Below, piece after piece: positions 42,801 to 50,786 of a stretch of DNA of 58,739 nt. Every line of letters starts with the position of its first letter. Position 1 is the first letter of the stretch. A program made the position numbers and the translations under genes. The notes below the pieces were generated by a model, which searched no databases, was not told where the DNA came from, and saw only the letters and a list, made by a program, of their open reading frames with translations. Origin of the DNA: Chitinophagaceae bacterium (lineage in GTDB: Bacteria > Bacteroidota > Bacteroidia > Chitinophagales > Chitinophagaceae); NCBI GenBank assembly GCA_020848815.1, contig JADLHL010000179.1, forward strand, positions 1 through 58,739, written 5' to 3'.

Positions 42801-44664
42801 GGTAAGTCCCGCTCATACTTTTACAAGTCCCGGTGTTTTTAATGTAAAACTCCGTGTGGTGGGCAATGGCGGTTGTGTCGATTCACTAACCCGACAGGTA
42901 GAAATTCGTGGGCCACAGGGTACATTTACCTATGGACCGCTCATTGGATGTCCGCCGTTAGGGGTTTCTTTTTCTGCTACAACCATTAACACCCGATATT
43001 ATACCTGGGATTATAGCGACGGTACTTCTGACCTTACAGGAAACAACACGGCAAACCATAATTATCTTACGCCAGGTTCTTATGTGCCACGCCTTATTTT
43101 GGAAGATGGCCTGGGTTGTAAAGTGCCTGTTCAAGGAACGGATACTATTCATGTGCTGGGAGCAAGAGCACTCATACAATCGGTTATGCAAAATGCCTTT
43201 TGCGATTCTGCTACTGTATCGTTTACCGATTCGTCTATTACCAACGATATAGTGGTTCGGTATCGCTGGCGCTTTGGTGATGGCGTTGAATCGGCACTTC
43301 GCAATCCTACGCATACTTATAGAACGCCAGGCGTTTATCAGGTTACTTTTGAAGTATGGACGGCAAATAATTGTTATGCTTCTGACACATTGGATGTGCC
43401 CGTGATTATTTCGCCATCACCACAGCTGGCCTACAATGCTCCACCTGCGGTTTGTGTGCCGGCGCAGGTGCAGTTTACCGGTGTATGGCTCAATGCCGAT
43501 ACTACGCAAATGAGCTATCAATGGAGTTTTGGCAATGGACAGTTGAGTAATCAGCTCGTTCCATCGCTGGTGAGTTATACACTGCCGGGAACGTATAACG
43601 TACAACTGATTGGTGTAAACAGATATGGATGTACTGATACCGTGTTGCAACCATTGATTGTAAATGATACGCCGAGGGTAGTAGCAGGACCGGGCTTATA
43701 CATTTGCCGGGGCACACCTCAAGCATTGCTGGCCACAGGGGCAACAACGTATGTGTGGGATGCAGACCCAACATTGAGTTGTACCAATTGTGCATCGCCG
43801 CTGGCTAATCCATCTTCGAATCGCATATATCGTGTTACTGGTACCGATGTAAACGGGTGTACTTCCAGCGATACTGCTTTGGTAAGGGTAAAAGCTCCCG
43901 GTATTTTAAGTATTGGCTTAGGCGATACCATTTGTGTGGGTGAATCAGTACAGTTACGGTCGCAGGGTTATGAAATACTTTCCTGGTCGCCATCAGCCGG
44001 GTTAAGCAACCCCAATGTGGCTAATCCTGTAGCCCGGCCTGTAAGCACTACCCGCTATAGAGTTACCGGTTCCGATTCTTTGGGTTGTTTCACCGACTCT
44101 GCATTTGTATCTGTAGTAGTGTATCCAATTCCGCAGGTTAATATTGTAGAAACCAGCATTAGAACTGCAGGTGGAGCAGTCGTGCCATTGCGTACACAAT
44201 CATCGCCCGATATTATCAGGTGGAGTTGGTCGCCGGCACAGGGCCTTAGTTGCATTGTTTGCCCCGAGCCTAATGCAACAGTTAACAGACGTATTACCTA
44301 CACTGCTACTGCCACTAATGCAGGTGGCTGTGTGGCGAAGGATACCATTTTTGTAGAGCCCTATTGCACTGGCGATAATGTGTTTTTACCCAATACTTTT
44401 TCGCCTAATGGTGATGGACAGAATGATGTGTTCTATCCTCGTGGAGAAGGAGTAATAGGTATTAAGAGTATGATCATTTTTAACCGGTGGGGAGAAGTGA
44501 TGTATGAACGAAAGAATTTTGCATTGAATGATCCGACAGCCGGTTGGAATGGCACGTACAAAGGCGTTGCCCTTACTCCGGATGTGTATGTTTATCTGGT
44601 AGAAGTGCAATGTGGCAATAATGAAATTTTTGGATTAAAAGGTAACGTAACGCTATTGAAGTAG
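39850..44664 (+). CDS. PKD-repeat adhesin with T9SS type B (gliding motility-associated) C-terminal domain
   Basis: This is a 1604-residue cell-surface protein. Residues 1-21 are a signal peptide (MNTRLLFLWSLLFACLQGNA). About fourteen PKD-like beta-sandwich repeats follow, each with a core like WDFGDG or WNFG.G and a tail like YTTPGSYTVRLT. Three Cys-containing Ig-like repeats (YRVTGTDVNGC, YRVTGSDSLGC, and YTATATNAGGC) come next. The last ~95 residues (VFLPNTFSPNGDGQNDVFYP, then IFNRWGEVMYE, and NGTYKGVALTPDVYVYLVEV) are the type B sorting domain used by SprB-like adhesins. The SprF-like gene lies 12 nt downstream. ATG 39850 begins the signal peptide. Confidence 0.9.
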   Translation: MNTRLLFLWSLLFACLQGNAQLTAQFSADQLSGCAPIRVIFTDQSTGTPDRWRWDLGNGVVSTAQNPSTTYFTPGVYTVSLTVYRGTTDSATITKTSYISVFANPTVIFGATPRFGCLPLSVQFTDSSIAGSGTLQSWTWDFGDGTLSNQRNPLHSYTTPGSFTITLTVQNSEGCSRTLSLDNYVRVGDSLLAQYNLSVGQTCVVPVSASFTNTSIGNNITSWQWDFGDGNTSAATNPTHIYTTPGEYDVRLVVTNAGGCSDTILRRSVITVGSPTASFNMSAGPYCIGRPVAIQNTSTPFATFDSTIWRFSDGVVVRQRDVSRIFNTPGVYTFSMAVWKGGCVDSTQGSFTVLDKPAPTFSYSPAIGCRVPHVVNFQNTTPNSTVIGWTFGNGQTSTQQSATATYNSLGTFSVRMIVQHDNGCIDTLNVPAAVRVEAPRITSIGGLPFDGCVPYTQTFVPVIISNDSIASYAWDFGDGTTAAVRNPTKTFGVAGSYTVRLTITTLGGCTATLTGTVLVSAKPVANFSATPQDVCPSTDVQFTDLSTGTITRWQWFFGDGGSSGTQNPTYQYNDTGWMNVRLIVSNNQCHDTLTVNRYIYVRPPIARFTDSFSCTNQFQRFFTNTSIGGTQWKWYFGNGDSSSTYSPNYTYTNTGAYTVRLVASDSLCEHEASVGVNIYDEEANIEMEKMGTCRSNELRFYARGPKLNPANITNYEWAINAESPINTGVNFLDRVLTDTATLVVRLVITDRNGCSDTTLQTFTISDIGTRINFGPIRQDVCIGSLVNFTDSTRFTSTNPVRSWEWNFGFGNDSVFTSAPFGAVYNAAGVYNVRLTVVDSLGCRYTLTRPAAVEVHESTARFVASDTLVCLNTPIRFTNQSVGSNGSVLSHSWDFGNGQQSSILNPSVTYAAEGVYTVSLAIADSYGCVDTLTRPQYITVANARASFSMSDSFSTCPPLLVVFSNTSINNRQNFWDFGNGNNSIVVSPAHTFTSPGVFNVKLRVVGNGGCVDSLTRQVEIRGPQGTFTYGPLIGCPPLGVSFSATTINTRYYTWDYSDGTSDLTGNNTANHNYLTPGSYVPRLILEDGLGCKVPVQGTDTIHVLGARALIQSVMQNAFCDSATVSFTDSSITNDIVVRYRWRFGDGVESALRNPTHTYRTPGVYQVTFEVWTANNCYASDTLDVPVIISPSPQLAYNAPPAVCVPAQVQFTGVWLNADTTQMSYQWSFGNGQLSNQLVPSLVSYTLPGTYNVQLIGVNRYGCTDTVLQPLIVNDTPRVVAGPGLYICRGTPQALLATGATTYVWDADPTLSCTNCASPLANPSSNRIYRVTGTDVNGCTSSDTALVRVKAPGILSIGLGDTICVGESVQLRSQGYEILSWSPSAGLSNPNVANPVARPVSTTRYRVTGSDSLGCFTDSAFVSVVVYPIPQVNIVETSIRTAGGAVVPLRTQSSPDIIRWSWSPAQGLSCIVCPEPNATVNRRITYTATATNAGGCVAKDTIFVEPYCTGDNVFLPNTFSPNGDGQNDVFYPRGEGVIGIKSMIIFNRWGEVMYERKNFALNDPTAGWNGTYKGVALTPDVYVYLVEVQCGNNEIFGLKGNVTLLK

Positions 44665-44676
44665 CAGCGATGAACC

Positions 44677-45708
44677 ATGCGTAAACACTACCTGCACATA
44701 TTATTCTTTATCCTACTGCTGCCTTTGGGGCTGTTCAGTCAGGATATCCATTTGTCACAATTTTTTGAAGCACCACTGTGGCGCAATCCATCACTGGCGG
44801 GCATTTTTACCGGCGACTTCAGGGCGCAGGGTGTGTATCGTACCCAATGGGGGGCTGTTACGGTTCCTTATCGTACTGGTTCTTTTAATGCTGAATACAA
44901 AATGCCTATTGGCGCCGCCAACGATTTTCTTACCATCGGCGGGCAGATGATGTATGACATGGCGGGTACTACCAATTTCAAAACCACCCATCTTTTACCA
45001 ACCATCAACTATCATAAATCGCTGAGCGATAACAAGACCAAATATCTGTCGCTGGGTTTTATGGGGGGATATGTGCAGCGATCTATCGATCAAAGTAAAG
45101 TAACCACCAACAGCCAGTACGATGGTACCGGCTGGAATCCGATGTTGAGCATCAATGAATCGTTGGCCAATTACAATCGTGGCTATGGCGATGCCAGTGT
45201 GGGGTTGTCTTTCAACTCGGGTATGGGCGAAAGTGAATACGATAATTATTTCGTTGGTGTGGCTTATCATCACTTCAACAGGCCATCCAATTCATTTTAC
45301 AGAAACCCTGATATTGAGTTGAGTCCAAAATGGGTGTATTCTTTCGGGCTCCGCTTTGGCATGACGCCCAATACTTACCTCACTTTGCAGGCAGACCATA
45401 CCCGGCAAAACAGCTACAACGAAACGCTGGCCGGCGGCATGGTAGGTTTTGCTTTGAGTGGATACGATTTTACCGACAGTCAATACAACATTCACTTCGG
45501 TGGCTTTCTGCGTTTGAAAGATGCGGTTATTCCTGTGGTAAAACTCGATTTCAAACCATTTTCTGCGGCCTTGAGCTACGATATCAATATTTCGCCATTG
45601 CGTACCGCTAGCCTGGGCAGGGGAGGGTTTGAGTTGTCCATTACTTATCAGGCATTTTTCGACAGAGATAACAGCACTAAAAATGCGGTACATTGCCCTC
45701 GGTTTTAA
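44677..45708 (+). CDS. PorP/SprF family protein paired with the PKD adhesin
   Basis: This is a 343-residue outer-membrane beta-barrel protein, paralogous to the one at 17004. It has a signal peptide ending LGLFSQ, then the family hallmark DIHLSQFFEAPLWRNPSLAG and RTQWG, then YYFVGVAYHHFNRP-like and FNSGMGESEYDNYF stretches. The end is SLGRGGFELSITYQ and AVHCPRF. In Flavobacterium, SprF is required for surface delivery of the adhesin SprB; the same gene order (large type B adhesin, then SprF-like) is seen here with 12 nt between, so the pair is almost surely one operon. Confidence 0.92.
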   Translation: MRKHYLHILFFILLLPLGLFSQDIHLSQFFEAPLWRNPSLAGIFTGDFRAQGVYRTQWGAVTVPYRTGSFNAEYKMPIGAANDFLTIGGQMMYDMAGTTNFKTTHLLPTINYHKSLSDNKTKYLSLGFMGGYVQRSIDQSKVTTNSQYDGTGWNPMLSINESLANYNRGYGDASVGLSFNSGMGESEYDNYFVGVAYHHFNRPSNSFYRNPDIELSPKWVYSFGLRFGMTPNTYLTLQADHTRQNSYNETLAGGMVGFALSGYDFTDSQYNIHFGGFLRLKDAVIPVVKLDFKPFSAALSYDINISPLRTASLGRGGFELSITYQAFFDRDNSTKNAVHCPRF

Positions 45709-45717
45709 TGCTGAGGT

Positions 45718-47319
45718 ATGTACACAAATGTTTATTATCAAAAAAGGTTTTGGTGGTTGCTGCTGGCGGTTGCAGGCGTATTGTTTTTACACTTGGGCGC
45801 AGCTCCGGTGTACATTTTAGACGAAGCCAAAAATGCCCAGTGTGCCCGAGAAATGTGGCATGCCGGCGAATGGGTGGTGCCCACTTTTAATGGCGACCTA
45901 CGAACTGATAAACCAGCGTTGCATTATTGGTTCATGCATGTGGCCTTCTCTATGTTTGGCGATGGCGCATGGCAAGCCCGTTTTTTTAGTGCCATCATGG
46001 GTATTGGTACCGTACTTATTACTTTTTTGTTTGTACGAAAACTCAGCACTGCTACGCATGCTTTTTTTTCGGCTCTTGCACTAGCGCTGTCTACGCATTT
46101 TTTATTCGAGTTCAGGTTGGCCGTACCCGACCCGTACCTCATATTTTTTACAGCACTTGGCTTGTTTTCTGCGTTGCAGTATTTACAGCAAAAAAGCATT
46201 TGGTGGTTGCTGGCTACAGCAGCCTCATTGGCATTGGCCACATTGGCCAAAGGCCCGGTAGCATTGGGTTTGCCCGGTATTGTAATACTGTTGTATGTAG
46301 TCATTCGTAAGCAGTGGTGGGTGCTCACAGATGTGCGGTTATTACTGGCAGCTGTGGTGTACACAGGCATAGCAGCACCTTGGTATTGGGCAGTACATCA
46401 GGTCACACAAGGTGCCTTTACACAAGGTTTTTTTCTGGAGCACAACCTTAGCCGCTTTAGCAGCGAAATGGAAGGCCATGGCGGTCCGTTTTTTGTTACC
46501 ATCCTCATTGTACTTATTGGCATGTTGCCTTTTAGTACGCACATTGCTTCACTCGCAGGCTTGCTGCGCCGTAAGCCCATGTCTGATCTGGTGTTGTTTA
46601 GCCTGCTGGTATCATTGGTATACATCTTGTTTTTTACCATTAGCAGCACAAAGCTGCCCAACTATCCCATGCCTTGCTATCCATTTGTAGCGGTACTGCT
46701 GGGCTATCTGCTTACAGAAATACTGCACGGAAATGCCACTTGGAAAAAATACACCTGGTGGGTGCTGGGGATAATAGGGCTTGCACTGCCCATAGGTGGT
46801 TTTGTGGCGTTGGGCATGGAACCGGAAACAGCTCCTTATCGCTGGTGGGCCCTTGGTTTGTTGGTGTTGCCCAGTGGTGTTTTGCTGGCTGCCCTGCGGC
46901 CACAAAGCAAACCCGGCAATGCCATTGCGTGGTTGGCGGGCACTTATTTGTTATTCAATACTTTTTTTCTGGCCATTGCCTATCCATTAGTGTATCAGCA
47001 AAATCCGGTAACGCTGTTACAGCCCTTTTTAAACAATGGCAAAAACACAGTGGTGGCCTACAAAGATTTTAATCCTGCTTTCCTTTTTAATGCAAAAAAT
47101 GCAGGTTTCCGGATACAGGTTTTTACAGATACAACAGCTTTGCGCAAATTCTGTACAGCTTTTTCTGCGCAAAATGAATCACCAGTTTATATCATTTCCA
47201 GAACGGATAAGTTGCTGGAATTGAATACGTTACCGCTTTTAGAATTGGCCCGCAAACGTGACCTTTTTGAAATTCCAACCACTGTTTTATTGCAATGGAA
47301 GGCAAATTTTGAAAATTGA
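45718..47319 (+). CDS. ArnT-like glycosyltransferase, GT39/GT83 type
   Basis: This is a 533-residue polytopic membrane enzyme. The N-terminal loop holds YILDEAKNAQCAREMWHAGE, the DE motif that binds the polyprenyl-phosphate sugar, followed by WVVPTFNGDLRTDKPALHYW. About twelve hydrophobic helices follow, with FLEHNLSRFSSEMEGHGGPF and STKLPNYPMPCYPFVAVLLG in later loops. Such enzymes move a sugar from undecaprenyl phosphate to lipid A or to a protein. Lying 9 nt after the SprF-like gene, it may modify surface molecules linked to the adhesin, but the acceptor is inference. Confidence 0.85.
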   Translation: MYTNVYYQKRFWWLLLAVAGVLFLHLGAAPVYILDEAKNAQCAREMWHAGEWVVPTFNGDLRTDKPALHYWFMHVAFSMFGDGAWQARFFSAIMGIGTVLITFLFVRKLSTATHAFFSALALALSTHFLFEFRLAVPDPYLIFFTALGLFSALQYLQQKSIWWLLATAASLALATLAKGPVALGLPGIVILLYVVIRKQWWVLTDVRLLLAAVVYTGIAAPWYWAVHQVTQGAFTQGFFLEHNLSRFSSEMEGHGGPFFVTILIVLIGMLPFSTHIASLAGLLRRKPMSDLVLFSLLVSLVYILFFTISSTKLPNYPMPCYPFVAVLLGYLLTEILHGNATWKKYTWWVLGIIGLALPIGGFVALGMEPETAPYRWWALGLLVLPSGVLLAALRPQSKPGNAIAWLAGTYLLFNTFFLAIAYPLVYQQNPVTLLQPFLNNGKNTVVAYKDFNPAFLFNAKNAGFRIQVFTDTTALRKFCTAFSAQNESPVYIISRTDKLLELNTLPLLELARKRDLFEIPTTVLLQWKANFEN

Positions 47320-47321
47320 TT

Positions 47322-47350
47322 TTGCTCGAAAGCATAAATAACTATTTTTG
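47322..47350 (+). promoter_or_regulatory. Promoter for tRNA-Ser
   Basis: A TTG at 47322-47324, an 18-nt spacer and TATTTTTG at 47343-47350 match TTG-N18-TAnnTTTG. The box ends 31 nt before the tRNA 5' end. Confidence 0.75.
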
Positions 47351-47381
47351 CCACCCCTTTAAAAAGAGAAGGTGTTCGGCC

Positions 47382-47470
47382 GGTGAGGTGGATGAGTGGC
47401 TGAAATCAGTAGTTTGCTAAACTGCCGTACGGGTTAAACTGTACCGCGGGTTCGAATCCCGCCCTCACCG
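47382..47470 (+). tRNA. tRNA-Ser(GCT)
   Basis: The 89-nt sequence folds as a class II tRNA: a seven-base acceptor stem (GGTGAGG with CCTCACC), an anticodon stem GTAGT/ACTGC around the loop TTGCTAA (anticodon GCT), a long variable arm, and a T arm GCGGGTTCGAATCCCGC. The discriminator base is G. The CCA tail is not encoded. Confidence 0.93.
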
Positions 47471-47612
47471 CAAATGGTTTTTTTAAGGTTCTACAATGAA
47501 AGTAGCAGAACCTTTGGATGATGGAATGGCTTAATGGTTGAAACAGGTGCGTGACCAGAACAAAACCCGAAAATGTTGAAGATCTGATCTCGACCCACAT
47601 TTAAACACACGC

Positions 47613-47975
47613 ATGTTTGACTTTGAAAAGTTAGAGGTTTATCAGGTTACAAAAACGCAGAACATCGAGGTGCTCAAGTTTTTGTTTCAGCAAAACGATT
47701 TGAATGCCGACTTCGCCACGCAGTGGAAAGAAGCCAGTATGGGTACGGTCATTAATTTGGCCGAAAGCACAGCCCGTATGACGCATCCGGAAAAGAAACA
47801 TTTCCTGACCATTGCCAGAGGCAACATTAATAGTTGTGTTGCACTCATGGAGCTGGGCAAAGAAATTGGCTGGATTGACCAAACTACTTTTGAGCATTTT
47901 TATACTCGCTACGAGCAAATGAGTAAAATGATGCTGGGTATGATTCGCAGTTTCAGCAGTGAGACTAAAATCTAA
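47613..47975 (+). CDS. Four-helix bundle protein (S23/IVS-encoded family)
   Basis: This is a 120-residue all-helical protein of the four-helix-bundle family first seen as ORFs in 23S rRNA intervening sequences. Typical elements are FDFEKLEVYQVTKTQNIEVL at the N-terminus and EASMGTVINLAESTARMTHP with EKKHFLTIARGNINSCVALM in the middle. It is placed between two tRNA genes (142 nt after tRNA-Ser and 23 nt before tRNA-Pro). Many relatives lie beside RNA genes, where they may be passengers of insertions. The 142 nt upstream hold a short hairpin (AAGGTTCTAC with its near complement) but no other recognised feature. Confidence 0.75.
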   Translation: MFDFEKLEVYQVTKTQNIEVLKFLFQQNDLNADFATQWKEASMGTVINLAESTARMTHPEKKHFLTIARGNINSCVALMELGKEIGWIDQTTFEHFYTRYEQMSKMMLGMIRSFSSETKI

Positions 47976-47998
47976 AGCACTGGTTTTTAAAGATAGTT

Positions 47999-48072
47999 CG
48001 GGAAGTAGCGCAGGCCGGTAGCGCACCTGGTTTGGGACCAGGGGGTCGCAGGTTCGAATCCTGTCTTCCCGA
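47999..48072 (+). tRNA. tRNA-Pro(TGG)
   Basis: The 74-nt sequence has an acceptor stem CGGGAAG/CTTCCCG, an anticodon stem CCTGG/CCAGG around TTTGGGA (anticodon TGG), and a T arm GCAGGTTCGAATCCTGT. The discriminator is A; CCA is not encoded. The segment from 48021 onwards is duplicated at 56306, and from 48063 at 56684. Confidence 0.95.
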
Positions 48073-48079
48073 CAAAGAG

Positions 48080-48111
48080 GAGTGATGAGCGAAAGCCATC
48101 ACTCTTTTTTT
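48080..48111 (+). terminator. Terminator after tRNA-Pro
   Basis: An 8-bp stem (GAGTGATG with CATCACTC) plus an inner GC/GC closed by a GAAA tetraloop is followed by seven T. This terminator is part of the duplicated unit. Confidence 0.9.
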
Positions 48112-48207
48112 ATGCCTTCCAGCAGTAGTTCAAACAATTTGAATTAGTTGCTAATCACCTGAAACTGGAATAATGAAGTTCCTTATCTTTCATAACTATT
48201 AAGCGTG

Positions 48208-48251
48208 ATGGCATCAGGGTAATCCTTCTCTCAGGACTACGCTGGTGCCAT
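48208..48251. repeat. Long imperfect hairpin near the island left end
   Basis: Arms of 18 nt (ATGGCATCAGGGTAATCC with GGACTACGCTGGTGCCAT) pair with two G-U pairs and one symmetric mismatch around an 8-nt loop. No T-run follows. It lies 93 bp after the repeat end at 48115 and 125 bp before the KTSC gene. The rest of the 260-bp gap between repeat and gene shows nothing else recognisable. Confidence 0.6.
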
Positions 48252-48376
48252 TAGTATTTCAGAAATTGTTTTGAGAATGGCCATTCTACATTTAGCAAAC
48301 AGGAAAAGCAAACCAGGAAAGATTTGAAACGACTGGACGATAAAGCAATATTTTGAAGACTAGCAGGTAATAAGGC

Positions 48377-48766
48377 ATGAATAGCGGGGTAAAATACAAG
48401 GCAATACAGTTGAAGCATGTAGTGCTCACTGTTATTGTTGCAGTATCACTTTTGTCCTGCAAATCGCATAACTGCAAAAACTTGCCGAATCAATTCCAGT
48501 CGTATGAGGACGCCAAGCGGATAATCAGTAGTTCAAGTTTCAAGCTGGACGAGGTCATGGATACCCGAAAAAGTAGTTGGATTAAAGATGCACGATTCAA
48601 GAGCTGTGATGGAAGCATTGGTTTTTTAATCATACACTTAAAAGACAAAACCTACATGCACCAAAATGTTCCTTTATCAATTTGGAACCAATTCAAATCG
48701 GCTTATTCTTTCGGACAGTTTTATAATCAACAAATCAAAGGTCGATATCAAATATCCCTCAAATAA
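48377..48766 (+). CDS. KTSC-domain lipoprotein
   Basis: This is a 129-residue protein. The N-terminus ends in a lipobox-like LLSC (about residue 30) after a hydrophobic stretch (VVLTVIVAVSLLS), so a lipoprotein is likely. The C-terminal 60 residues match the KTSC pattern: a Lys/Ser start (RKSSWIKDARFK), a beta hairpin (IGFLIIHLKDKTYMHQNVP), then FKSAYSFGQFYNQQIKGRYQ. KTSC domains are small and of unknown function; they occur fused to or beside DNA-modifying and phage proteins. It is the first gene of the island and is followed within 14 nt by the next gene. Confidence 0.65.
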   Translation: MNSGVKYKAIQLKHVVLTVIVAVSLLSCKSHNCKNLPNQFQSYEDAKRIISSSSFKLDEVMDTRKSSWIKDARFKSCDGSIGFLIIHLKDKTYMHQNVPLSIWNQFKSAYSFGQFYNQQIKGRYQISLK

Positions 48767-48779
48767 AGTGTTGAAAGCT

Positions 48780-49310
48780 ATGAAAATTCCAAGCTTGTTG
48801 ACTAGGTTAAAAACTACATTTAGCATACAGCTAATTCTGGGTTTGTTACTAGTTGTTGTATCAATATTTTCCGTTGCCTACGTTTCCAAGTATTTGGATG
48901 CACGAAAGGAAACAAAAGCGAAAGAGCAAGCTATTCTAACAGAACAAAAGAAGTTGTCAATTGCCGCTTTGGCCCAAATCTGGGACACATTAGCGATTCC
49001 TCAAATTAATGTGAGCAGGGCTCGTTTAAAAACCAAATACTCAGATGACCAGGTTCAGTATAAACTGGCTGTTGATGTTGGAGACGGATTTAATAATTAC
49101 GCTTTTAATCAAGCTCAGTATCCATTTGTGATTGCATTTATAGGCGATGATGACTTTGAAGTCCTGCAAATTGAACTTAGCCAAAACGAAAAGACAAATA
49201 TTGTCAATGGGAATGGCAAAAATGTCGGCATTGAGTTTAGCGGGGCTTTTACTGTACAATTGGATAAATATCTAGCTGCGAAGAAATGGAGTTTGATTTG
49301 GAGATTTTGA
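48780..49310 (+). CDS. Hypothetical membrane-anchored protein
   Basis: This 176-residue protein is not recognised. One hydrophobic segment (FSIQLILGLLLVVVSIFSVAYV, about residues 14-35) is followed by a charged helix (RKETKAKEQAILTEQKKL) and a beta-rich domain with FVIAFIGDDDFEVLQIELSQ and VGIEFSGAFTVQLDKY. The ATG at 48780 opens the hydrophobic segment; a longer frame overlaps the KTSC gene. It is probably in an operon with the KTSC gene. The relation to the rest of the island is unclear. Confidence 0.55.
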   Translation: MKIPSLLTRLKTTFSIQLILGLLLVVVSIFSVAYVSKYLDARKETKAKEQAILTEQKKLSIAALAQIWDTLAIPQINVSRARLKTKYSDDQVQYKLAVDVGDGFNNYAFNQAQYPFVIAFIGDDDFEVLQIELSQNEKTNIVNGNGKNVGIEFSGAFTVQLDKYLAAKKWSLIWRF

Positions 49311-49321
49311 TTTAGAAATGC

Positions 49322-50014
49322 ATGAAAAGTAACCCCATCTTCACACAAGCAGAAGCCGATGCAATTGTAGAGCTCATCAGGCAAAAGCTGAAAGCAGACA
49401 GTAGCAAACAAAAAGGCATTCGGGACAAAATCCGCAAGCTGGGTTTTTATGCCAGCGAGTATGGTTTTCGGGATGGCTATACGGTGGATCAATTTCTTAG
49501 TGTAGCCAGGATTACAGGAGGCAAGGCTATGCTAACAGTTCAGCCTCCAGTTGCTGTTGCTACTCCTTTACCCAAGCAGGCCATACCGAAAAGTAAAGCC
49601 CCTGCCAGTAGCCGTGCTCAAAGCGATGAGGTCTATATCATAGACTTATGCGATGAGGTATTACAGCAAAAGGCTATCCGTCAGCACAAGTTCGATTTTT
49701 TGCGTGGCGATGCGGGCACTAAGCTACCTGTAGATGCCTGGTATCCTTTTTTAAATTTGGTAATCGAATACCGTAAACGGCAACATACAGAAGCTGTTGC
49801 GCTGTTTGACAGACGGGAAACAGTGAGTGGTGTATCAAGGGGTGAGCAACGAAAATTGTATGACCAACGGAGAAGAGAAATATTGCCTAAACATGGCATC
49901 AAACTTATTGAATTGGGGTATAGTGATTTTGAACATCATGCCAATAAACGTTTGAAGTGGAATCGTGCAGCTGATGTACAATTCTTAAGGGAAAAATTAG
50001 CCTCTTTCTTGTAA
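49322..50014 (+). CDS. Probable PD-(D/E)XK-type nuclease with N-terminal helical domain
   Basis: This is a 230-residue cytoplasmic protein. Residues 1-70 (ADAIVELIRQKLKADSSKQK and KLGFYASEYGFRDGYTVDQF) look like a compact DNA-binding helical domain, followed by a Pro/Ala/Lys linker. The C-terminal ~130 residues hold FDFLRGDAGTKLPVDAWYPF and NLVIEYRKRQHTE, a pattern (acidic residue, then Glu-x-Lys/Arg on a strand) close to very-short-patch-repair-like nucleases, then REILPKHGIKLIELGYSDFE. The catalytic Lys position is Arg/Lys, so activity is uncertain. It begins 12 nt after the previous gene and ends 16 nt before the PD-(D/E)XK gene at 50031. Confidence 0.6.
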   Translation: MKSNPIFTQAEADAIVELIRQKLKADSSKQKGIRDKIRKLGFYASEYGFRDGYTVDQFLSVARITGGKAMLTVQPPVAVATPLPKQAIPKSKAPASSRAQSDEVYIIDLCDEVLQQKAIRQHKFDFLRGDAGTKLPVDAWYPFLNLVIEYRKRQHTEAVALFDRRETVSGVSRGEQRKLYDQRRREILPKHGIKLIELGYSDFEHHANKRLKWNRAADVQFLREKLASFL

Positions 50015-50030
50015 CCTCATTTCACATCGT

Positions 50031-50786
50031 ATGCAACCAATTCAGCTCAACCAATTAGCAGCTTTTTTCGATGGCTTTCGCTCCGTATCGGAAGATGCCG
50101 ATGCGGCAGAATATGCACATTTGTATCCTGCCTTCTTTGATGGTTTCAGGAGCAGGATGCAGGCATCGCAAGCCCATCATAAGCTGCACACCCCCAAATA
50201 CAATTTGTTTGAAATTCTGCGGATTGCACATCGGGAAACCATTACACATACGCCCTTCTTATTCAACCTGCTGAACCCCAGCGGTAGCCATGCTCAGGGG
50301 CATTTGTTTGTGTACAGTCTGCTACAGAAAATATACCATGTGCCCATCAATCCCCTGCTTAGTACTGTGGATGAAGTGATAGAAAACAAGGCTACAACAG
50401 GGTTGGGTTATATCGATATTTTTCTGCGGGGTAAAATTAACGCTGAGCCGTTTGCACTCATCATTGAAAATAAGATTTACGCTGGCGACCAGCCACAGCA
50501 GTTGGAGCGATATTACGAATACGTGTCTAAGGTGCTGGGCTATACAGATAGTCAAATAAGGATGCTCTATCTCACCATCAATGGTACACGGCCATCTATC
50601 CCTCACAGCATCAGTCAAAGTAAGTTCAATAGGTTGTCAGGCAACGCTGTATTACAGTTGTGGAGCTACAATAAAGATGTTCGGTGTTGGTTGGAAAGCT
50701 GTCTGGCTGAAATACATGAGCAATCGCTGCTACACGGTAGCATTCAACAATATATCGACATTTTAAAAACCTGGAAAGATGAATAA
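50031..50786 (+). CDS. PD-(D/E)XK nuclease superfamily protein (PDDEXK_4 type)
   Basis: This is a 251-residue nuclease-like protein. The N-terminal half has YNLFEILRIAHRETITHTPF and LFNLLNPSGSHAQGHLFVYS, as in the PDDEXK_4 family found in defence and mobile contexts. The active site reads TGLGYIDIFLRGK (Asp) and FALIIENKIYAGDQPQQLER (Glu-x-Lys), with a helix QLERYYEYVSKVLG following. All three catalytic positions are present. It overlaps the next gene by eight bases. The role as a defence or repair nuclease is inferred from family and place. Confidence 0.72.
   Translation: MQPIQLNQLAAFFDGFRSVSEDADAAEYAHLYPAFFDGFRSRMQASQAHHKLHTPKYNLFEILRIAHRETITHTPFLFNLLNPSGSHAQGHLFVYSLLQKIYHVPINPLLSTVDEVIENKATTGLGYIDIFLRGKINAEPFALIIENKIYAGDQPQQLERYYEYVSKVLGYTDSQIRMLYLTINGTRPSIPHSISQSKFNRLSGNAVLQLWSYNKDVRCWLESCLAEIHEQSLLHGSIQQYIDILKTWKDE

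Noticed and set aside
39850..44664. CRISPR-like array suggested by regular repeats
   Set aside because: The periodicity is protein-level (PKD repeats) with no constant DNA repeat; no CRISPR array was seen in the window.
47471..47612. A degenerate tRNA or tmRNA in the spacer after tRNA-Ser
   Set aside because: Some words resemble tRNA-Ser, but no cloverleaf or paired acceptor could be drawn.
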